Positions 44,485-50,367 of a DNA stretch of 50,367 nt are shown here, piece by piece (position 1 is the stretch's first letter; every line of letters starts with the position of its first letter). The notes under the pieces are model-generated. The model did not search any database. It worked only from the letters and a program-made list of their open reading frames with translations, and was not told where the DNA came from. Both the position numbers and the translations under genes were made by a program. Source of the DNA: Methylocystaceae bacterium (lineage in GTDB: Bacteria > Pseudomonadota > Alphaproteobacteria > Rhizobiales > Beijerinckiaceae); contig PLAI01000193.1 of NCBI GenBank assembly GCA_003134075.1, forward strand, positions 1 through 50,367. The letters are read 5' to 3'.

Positions 44485-47400
44485 ATGGCCGCAATTGACT
44501 TGGGAATGGAGTCTTCGGGACGCAAGCTCGAACGAATGCTCCTGGGGTGCGCCCTGTTAGCGGTGGCGGTTGTCGAGGCCGCGAACGGGCGCGGCCAAGC
44601 CGTTTTCGCGGGCGCGCTGGCGGCGCTCGCGCTCTATCTGCTCGCATCGCATCACTACGCGGCGCTTGACCGCCGCCAAAAAAGCATTTTAGCGGCGGCG
44701 GATTTTTTCGCGGTGGCGGCGCTCGCGGCGCTGTGCGACCCGTCGGGTGTTTTGTGGCGCGCGCCGACGTCGATTGAAAGCCTCTTTCTGCTGACCCCCA
44801 GCGGCGTCGGGACGGCGGTCTTTATCTATCTCGCGGGCTCCGTCGGGCTTACCGGGCGCTCTCCTCTCGCGATCCGCGCCGCGCTGTTCGCGTTGCCGTT
44901 TCTGTTTTGTCTGCTCATCGCGCTTGGGTCGCCCGTCGCGATCGAATTGGGGCGGGCGGCGCTTTTGGGTTTCGAAGCGCCGGAGTTCGTCAATACCGTC
45001 GTCGGGCGCGTGCTTGTGCTGTTTTTGGTCAACGAGGCGGTTGTCGTCGGCGCTCCGCTGGCGCTTGGCCGCTTCTTGCCGCGGGAGTGGCGCCCGCACG
45101 GCGTCTTGTTTCTCGCGGCGCTTTATGCCGCCGTCACACCCTATATCGCGACCGCGGTCTCGTCCTATGTCACGCCACGGGCGCCCGCGCCCATCGCGCA
45201 AATCGCGGCGGTGCTGGCCGCGGCGCTGGCGCAGGCGGGCCTATGGGGCGAGACTTATCTCGTAACGCAGTCGCTGGCGGGGCTGTTGCGGGGATCGGCC
45301 TCGCTGTCGGTCATCGTCTTCGGTGATTGGAAAAGCGGCGCCGAAAAAGGTCTCGTCTACGGTCTCGTGTTCATGGGACTGCTGCTTGGCGCCAATCTGA
45401 TCCTGGGGTTCACGCCTGCGGTCGCGGTCATTAACGCCACCGGACCGCTCGGCGCGGCGATTCTCGGCGCGCTGCTGTTTCCTTTAGCGCGCGCCATCGT
45501 CGAAAGCACGGATTCGACGCCGCCGTTTTTTGGCCGGCTCGAAGCCGCATATGCGCGAAACTCGAATTTCGCGCGCGGCGTCGTGGCTGGAGTAGGGGCC
45601 TGGCTGGCCCTTTATCTCGAGCTGCCGGGCTGGAGCGGGTTCGATCGGTTTTTGTTCGGCGCAGCCGTGGGCGCCCTGGCGTTCGCCGGCGTCGACGCCG
45701 CGCTCGACGCTCTCGAACTGCGCGAGGAGCGCCGGCAGCACCTTCGCAGTTGGCGCGTCTACGCGCTCGGAACCGTGCTGGGAGGCTTGGTCGCCGGGGC
45801 CATCGCCTGGTACCTCGACAGCGGCCAGGTCGCGACCATCGTCGCGAAATTCCATGCCTATGTGTCGCTCGACTATCGCGCCGACGGCCGCCCGGTCAAC
45901 GCCTATGTCATTCGCCCCTTATTCTCCAAATGGGGCGCGACGGACCTTGGGATGGCCGACGGCGGCGTGCGGGGTTTCTATGACGAGTCGCTTTCTGGCG
46001 TCATTCAATGGGTGTTCGCGGCGCCCTTGTTCTCGATCAATCTGTTTTTCCTCACCGCGCTTATCCAACGCAGCCTGAAGCCTCTCCGCCAGCTCGCGAG
46101 TTTCGAGGGCCTCGATTTGCTGATCGAAAACGCCGTCCGCGTGTTGCGCTGGGGCCTGTGGATGGCCCCGGTGATTTATTCCTTCCTGAAGGCGTCCCCC
46201 GATCCGACATGGTACAATCAAGACGGGTTGGTGCGCACGGGCGTCGCGACATGGCTGAATTCGACCCTGCCGGACAATGAGTTCCGCCAGTGGAGTCTCG
46301 ATATTTTCACGGCGCTGCTCGCCTTCGACGGCCTGCGCGTCCTGATCTGGTTCGACCACATGGGGCTGCGCGTCGCGACGCTGGTCAATCTGTCCTTCAT
46401 CGGCGGCGACATCGCCGACGAAAAGGCGGCGCGCTTCCTCGGCAAGGCGCAGATCAGCCGCGCCATTCCCGAGGGCATCCGGCGTTTCGGCACCTGGGCG
46501 CCGTTGTTGCTGCCCTTTTACATTCCGCGCGGGGCCGAATGGGATAGGGCCTGGACCGGCGCAGAGCAGATGACCCATATGCGGCCGCCGTCCTACCTCT
46601 ATCTCGTCAGCGGCTACCTCGTTTACGTCGGCGTGCTGGCGCTGGCGCTGATCGTCTTCCTGTTGATGCAACTCGCCCGCGCCGGCAAATTGCCGCTGGT
46701 TGGGGTCACCGGCGCGGGCGGCGCGCCGGGATCGCGTCCCATCTGCCTCGCCAACGGCTTGATGACCAGCGAATCGTTCGAGGACGGGCAGGGCGCGCTC
46801 TGCATCGAGGGGGTTGCGCGCGGCGGTCCGCCGATTGATCTCTACCGTCGTCCCACCGATCACGCCCATCCGCGCGGGCGATTTCTGTTCCTGCGCGAGG
46901 ACGGGGGGCCCCTGTGGTCGCTGGGCCAGGCGCCCACCTGCGGCGTCGGAGTCAAGGCCACGCTGATCGACGAGGGCGACAATCGCCTGTTCTTCCAGTG
47001 TCGCCAACAGGGATTCGACGTTGAGGCGCGCGTCGCGCTCTCCTCCAGCGAAGCGGTGGAGACGACGCGGCTGAAGCTGATCAATCTCGAAAAGCGCCCG
47101 CGCAAAATCATGCTGGCGTCGCTGCGAGAATGGGTCTTGAACGAAACCGGCGTCGAGCAGCGCGACCCGGCCTATAACGCCATCCACGTCGGCACCTGGT
47201 TCGTGCGGTCGCTTGGGGCGGTGTTCGCCCAGAATCGCCTGCTCAAGGGCGGCGCCCGGAAGCGCGCGGACCGGCGGCTTTCGCCAGAGATCGGCTTTCA
47301 CGCCATCGGCGCGGCCCCCGGGACGACGATCGCGCTCAAGGGCTATGAGGACGTGAAGTCGCGCTTCTACGGGCTCGGACCCACCAACGCGCCCGACAGC

Positions 47401-49968
47401 CTGCTTGGCCTTGGCGCCCAGCGCGACCCGAGCGACGAAGGACTGCTTTACGGCTTCGAGCCTTGCGCCAGTCTGAACGTCGAGATCGACGTGCCGGAGG
47501 GCGGCGTCGCCGAGATCGTGATTCTGGACGGCTGGGCGCGAGACATGGGCGTCGCGACCGAAACCGTCGCCCGCTGTCTTGGAATGGCGCCCATCGCGCC
47601 TGACGTTCTCGATCGCGCGCTCTCGCGGCGGCGCAAACTTTTGCCGCCGCCGACGCCCGAACGGCATCGCTTCGCATTTTCGGCCGATGGGCGCAGTCTG
47701 GTCACCGCGCATGACACGCCGCGTCCCTTCGCGCATGTTATCGCCAACTCGCTGGGCGTCGGCGCGGTGCTGACCAATGACGGCGACATTTTCTCGTTCA
47801 CCGGCAATTCGCGGCTCAACAGTTTCACGCCGTTTCGCTTGGGCGAAGGCCGCATGGCGCCGGCGGGGCAAGCGATTTACGTCTTCGATCTCGCGCGCAA
47901 GGACACTTTCGCCGCCACTTTCGTTCCGCTGCGTCGTCGCGACGCCGATTACGATGTGACCTTCGAGCCGGGCGTCGCGACTTACCGGTCGCGGCGCGAG
48001 GGGCTGGAACTGGAGCTGACGGTCTTCGTCGCCAAATCCTCGCCCGTCGAATTCAAACTGCTGCGCATCCGCAACCTCGGCGATCACGAACGGCTGCTCG
48101 AAATCGTGCCCGTCATGGAGATCGTTCTCGCCGAGACGCCGAACGACAGTCTCGGCTCCATTGAGACCGCGACCGCGGACGACCTGAAATCGCTGTATTT
48201 CCGCAACCCGCGCAATGATTTCGTGAAAGGCTGGGCCTTTGTCTCGACCTCGCTCGACGCCGAATTCGCGGAGACGTCGCGCCGCCGATTCCTCGGCCAC
48301 GAGAGCCGAGACCCCGCCTTGCCCTATATGGTCGAGCATGGTCATCCCGACGCTGGCGCTCCCGCCCATGAGCGCAAGGTCGCGGCTTTCTGCGGCTCGA
48401 TCGATATAGCGGCCGGCGGCGAGGCGCTGGTCGTGCTGGCGCATGGCCAGACCGGCTCGCTGGAGGACGCCAAGCTGCTCGCGTCGCGGGTTCGCGATCC
48501 AGCGTTCGCCCTCGCCGCGCTGGCCGAGAGCCGCGCTAGCTGGGTCGCCGAGACCTCGGTGCTGCGCGTCAAGACAAACCAGCCCGATTTCGACCGCCTG
48601 GTCAACGACTGGCTGCCCTATCAACTGCTGGCGTCGCGTCTTTGGGGCCGCACGGGCCCCTCGCAGCGCTCGGGCGCGACCGGCTACCGCGATCAGTTGC
48701 AGGACGTGATCCCGCTTATGTTCCTGGACCCTCCGCGCGCCCGGGCGCAAATTCTGCTGCATGCGGCGCATCAGTTTATTGAGGGCGACGCGGTCAAATG
48801 GTGGCACCGGGCGCCGAATGGGGGCACCGGTCTTGGCGATCGCACCCACGCCTCGGACCCGCATCTCTGGCTACCCTATGTCGCCTTACGCTACGTGAAC
48901 GGGACCGGCGACGCGGCCATCCTCGATTGCGTCGAGCCGTTCCTCGAAGCGCCGCCCGTTCCCAATGACCGGGAGGGCGAGGCGACGGTGCCGCTCACCT
49001 CGCGCGACAAGGATACGCTGCTCGGCCATTGCGCGCGGGCGATCGACTATACGCTGTCGCGCTTCGGCGCCCATGGACTACCCTTGATGGGCACGGGCGA
49101 CTGGGACGACGGCATGGATCATGTCGGCGCGGGCGGTCGCGGCGAGAGCGTGTGGATGGGCTTCTTCCTGCATGGAATTCTGGTCGATATGGCGCCTTTG
49201 TTCGAATTGAAGGGCGACGCCAAGCGCGCCGCGCGCTATCGCGACGAGGCGGTAAAGCTTCGCGCGGCGCTGGCTCTGTGCTGGCGCGGCGATCGCTTCC
49301 TGCGCGCCTTCGCGGACGACGGGCGCGAACTGACGCCGATGAGCGCGATGACGGCATCCTGGCCGGTGCTGTCTGGCGCCGTCGACGCCGGGCGCGGACG
49401 CGAAACGATCGAAAACGCGTTGAATATTCTGGCGCGTCCGGATCGCATCTTGCTCGTCACGCCTCCATACAACGAACATTCGAGCCCCTACCCCGGGCGC
49501 AGCGCGGAATATCCGCCAGGCGTGCGCGAGAACGGCGGGCAATACTCGCACGGCGTCTCCTGGTTCGTGGACGCTTTGTCGAAACTCGCCGTCGAGGCGA
49601 GAGCCCGAGGCGACGAAGTGACGGCCGCGGCGCTGTTCGCGAAGGCCTATCAAAGCTGGGTGGCGATATCGCCGCTCTCCAAGCTGACGACGCCGGAGCA
49701 GGCGGATATTTACGGCCTTCCGCCGCATCAGCAACCCGCCGACGTCTATGAGGGCGAGGGCTATGAGGGGCACGGCGGTTGGGCCTGGTATACGGGCTCG
49801 GCGGCGCGGATGATATCGGCGGCCTATGCGATGCTCGGCTTCGAACTGGAGAACGGCGAGTTGAAACTGCGCGCTGACGCCTTCGAACCCAAGGGAGAAC
49901 TGAGGCTCGAAAGCGTGAGCTATCGCGGCAAGACTTTTCGCGCGGATCGAATGGCGACGCCGAGTTAG
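44485..49968 (+). CDS. Giant membrane protein with GH94-type glycoside phosphorylase half
   Basis: This 1827-residue protein starts after CTAAGGAAACGCC. Residues 1-760 contain about 14 hydrophobic spans (LALFALPFLFCLLIALG-type stretches, LVYVGVLALALIVFLLMQLA near 735) and no D-D-QxxRW glycosyltransferase motif that I can see. The C-terminal 1000 residues match the GH94 half of cyclic beta-1,2-glucan synthase (NdvB/ChvB): TGYRDQLQDV, GGTGLGDRTHASDPHLWLPY, GTGDWDDGMDHVG (residues 1536-1548, the region with the family's general acid), and VRENGGQYSHGVSWF. NdvB is about 2800 residues with a GT84 part. Here that part is replaced by a different membrane domain. It may trim or phosphorolyse envelope glucans; function unproven. 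Confidence 0.85.
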   Translation: MAAIDLGMESSGRKLERMLLGCALLAVAVVEAANGRGQAVFAGALAALALYLLASHHYAALDRRQKSILAAADFFAVAALAALCDPSGVLWRAPTSIESLFLLTPSGVGTAVFIYLAGSVGLTGRSPLAIRAALFALPFLFCLLIALGSPVAIELGRAALLGFEAPEFVNTVVGRVLVLFLVNEAVVVGAPLALGRFLPREWRPHGVLFLAALYAAVTPYIATAVSSYVTPRAPAPIAQIAAVLAAALAQAGLWGETYLVTQSLAGLLRGSASLSVIVFGDWKSGAEKGLVYGLVFMGLLLGANLILGFTPAVAVINATGPLGAAILGALLFPLARAIVESTDSTPPFFGRLEAAYARNSNFARGVVAGVGAWLALYLELPGWSGFDRFLFGAAVGALAFAGVDAALDALELREERRQHLRSWRVYALGTVLGGLVAGAIAWYLDSGQVATIVAKFHAYVSLDYRADGRPVNAYVIRPLFSKWGATDLGMADGGVRGFYDESLSGVIQWVFAAPLFSINLFFLTALIQRSLKPLRQLASFEGLDLLIENAVRVLRWGLWMAPVIYSFLKASPDPTWYNQDGLVRTGVATWLNSTLPDNEFRQWSLDIFTALLAFDGLRVLIWFDHMGLRVATLVNLSFIGGDIADEKAARFLGKAQISRAIPEGIRRFGTWAPLLLPFYIPRGAEWDRAWTGAEQMTHMRPPSYLYLVSGYLVYVGVLALALIVFLLMQLARAGKLPLVGVTGAGGAPGSRPICLANGLMTSESFEDGQGALCIEGVARGGPPIDLYRRPTDHAHPRGRFLFLREDGGPLWSLGQAPTCGVGVKATLIDEGDNRLFFQCRQQGFDVEARVALSSSEAVETTRLKLINLEKRPRKIMLASLREWVLNETGVEQRDPAYNAIHVGTWFVRSLGAVFAQNRLLKGGARKRADRRLSPEIGFHAIGAAPGTTIALKGYEDVKSRFYGLGPTNAPDSLLGLGAQRDPSDEGLLYGFEPCASLNVEIDVPEGGVAEIVILDGWARDMGVATETVARCLGMAPIAPDVLDRALSRRRKLLPPPTPERHRFAFSADGRSLVTAHDTPRPFAHVIANSLGVGAVLTNDGDIFSFTGNSRLNSFTPFRLGEGRMAPAGQAIYVFDLARKDTFAATFVPLRRRDADYDVTFEPGVATYRSRREGLELELTVFVAKSSPVEFKLLRIRNLGDHERLLEIVPVMEIVLAETPNDSLGSIETATADDLKSLYFRNPRNDFVKGWAFVSTSLDAEFAETSRRRFLGHESRDPALPYMVEHGHPDAGAPAHERKVAAFCGSIDIAAGGEALVVLAHGQTGSLEDAKLLASRVRDPAFALAALAESRASWVAETSVLRVKTNQPDFDRLVNDWLPYQLLASRLWGRTGPSQRSGATGYRDQLQDVIPLMFLDPPRARAQILLHAAHQFIEGDAVKWWHRAPNGGTGLGDRTHASDPHLWLPYVALRYVNGTGDAAILDCVEPFLEAPPVPNDREGEATVPLTSRDKDTLLGHCARAIDYTLSRFGAHGLPLMGTGDWDDGMDHVGAGGRGESVWMGFFLHGILVDMAPLFELKGDAKRAARYRDEAVKLRAALALCWRGDRFLRAFADDGRELTPMSAMTASWPVLSGAVDAGRGRETIENALNILARPDRILLVTPPYNEHSSPYPGRSAEYPPGVRENGGQYSHGVSWFVDALSKLAVEARARGDEVTAAALFAKAYQSWVAISPLSKLTTPEQADIYGLPPHQQPADVYEGEGYEGHGGWAWYTGSAARMISAAYAMLGFELENGELKLRADAFEPKGELRLESVSYRGKTFRADRMATPS

Positions 49969-50147
49969 ACCGCCTTCTGTTCGAACGGAATCGTTTGAAT
50001 GATATGAAGTTGTTCAAAATCAAAATGTTGAAGCAAGCTCTCGTCAACTGGCTTTTCCGGAGCTTGCTCTCGCGGCTTTTTGAAAATGGTTGCCAGAACG
50101 TTAATTTTAAATAGACTTGCCGCATTGTAAGCGCGTCGTCGCGCCAT
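49965..50147 (-). CDS. Possible small protein of unknown function
   Basis: A 60-codon frame on the reverse strand encodes MARRRAYNAASLFKINVLAT, then a charged stretch (KKPREQAPEKPVDES) and HFDFEQLHIIQTIPFEQKAV. The composition is protein-like and the DNA is A+T-rich against its surroundings. It overlaps the stop of the GH94 protein gene by four bases. I see no strong ribosome site. It may be a real small gene or a chance frame. Confidence 0.35.
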   Translation of the reverse strand: MARRRAYNAASLFKINVLATIFKKPREQAPEKPVDESLLQHFDFEQLHIIQTIPFEQKAV

Positions 50148-50162
50148 GCGTCGAGTGGTTCC

Positions 50163-50367
50163 GTGTCCAAGGGCGTCAAAGTTGTTTTAGTTATTGTCGC
50201 CGCTCTAGCCGGATCGCCGACGCGCGCCGGCGCCCTGCTTTTTCCGGAAGGCGAGGGCCAGGCTATCCTTACCACCACCTTCTCCAATGCGAGCAACGCC
50301 TATGACTCGCAGGGAAGGCTGGTCAAGACCCCCTCCTATCGCAAATTCGCGGTATTAGGTAGCAAGC
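50163..50367 (+). CDS. Start of a secreted or outer-membrane protein (partial)
   Basis: From GTG 50163 the frame reads VSKGVKVVLVIVAALAGSP, a signal peptide, then ALLFPEGEGQAILTTTFSNA and AYDSQGRLVKTPSYRKFAVLG. Proteins with the PEGxGQxI and TFSxxxxAFDxxGxL pattern are predicted outer-membrane beta-barrel proteins in rhizobia, annotated as hypothetical. The gene runs off the right edge after 68 codons, so function and length cannot be judged. It follows the GH94 protein gene on the same strand. Confidence 0.7.
   Translation, partial: MSKGVKVVLVIVAALAGSPTRAGALLFPEGEGQAILTTTFSNASNAYDSQGRLVKTPSYRKFAVLGSK

Noticed and set aside
45919-48864. 981-codon open frame on the reverse strand over the GH94 gene
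   Set aside because: Antisense shadow of a strong coding frame with no ribosome site and no recognisable domain.
44485-49968. Calling this gene ndvB/chvB (cyclic beta-1,2-glucan synthase)
   Set aside because: It is about 1000 residues too short, and the GT84 catalytic region is not visible, so only the GH94 similarity is claimed.

Overview
The window is high-G+C DNA that reads as the chromosome of an alphaproteobacterium of the order Hyphomicrobiales (Rhizobiales). A Methylocystaceae/Beijerinckiaceae-like host is a guess. Signs of the group are the DUF6111-cca genes divergent from a moxR-DUF58-DUF4159 cluster, an MbfA-type ferritin-like iron exporter, a ROSE-type RNA thermometer in front of a small heat-shock gene, a large-subunit glutamate synthase of about 1570 residues, and an outer-membrane barrel of the Omp25/RopB type. 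No rRNA, tRNA, CRISPR array, prophage or complete insertion sequence was seen. Nearly all of the window is dense, ordinary chromosomal gene content. The accessory signal is confined to a few single genes.

Layout. 1-8.3 kb: the start of gltX, polA, a 63-residue membrane peptide, a YmdB-type phosphoesterase, the folate pair pabB-pabC (overlapping GTGA junction), a small lipoprotein and a lysophospholipase-like hydrolase. 8.3-16 kb: hsp20 with an RpoH-type promoter and thermometer, a gene-free stretch holding a perfect 19-bp inverted repeat, then gltB-gltD with a small membrane-protein gene behind them (ammonia assimilation). 16-25.6 kb: envelope and exported proteins (L,D-transpeptidase, SGNH hydrolase, sulfatase, RNase T2, BON-LysM protein, outer-membrane barrel), rlmJ, a glutathione S-transferase, and one visibly A+T-rich insert coding a SIR2-like protein that may be a defence effector.

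26-36 kb: a FolM-like reductase, the CCA-adding enzyme with DUF6111, and the four-gene MoxR/DUF58/BatA-like/membrane-protein operon. 36-39.9 kb: a DUF3291-like protein, a zapE gene interrupted by one in-frame amber codon, two GNAT acetyltransferases, a short ParD-like antitoxin remnant, a yeast-type cytosine deaminase homologue and a Nudix hydrolase. 39.9-50.4 kb: MbfA with a coupled phosphoesterase, a SIMPL-domain protein, alpha-carbonic anhydrase, a membrane-anchored protein of unknown role, a giant membrane protein with a GH94-type C-terminal half but no recognisable glycosyltransferase, and the start of a secreted or outer-membrane protein.

The strongest leads for something new are the SIR2-like gene (22324-23409), the ROSE/RpoH control region (8312-8448), the multi-membrane-span GH94 protein (44485-49968), the amber-interrupted zapE (36226-37365) and the inverted-repeat element before gltB (9154-9219). 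I see no multi-gene system that I could call new with confidence. All functional calls rest on motifs read by eye.
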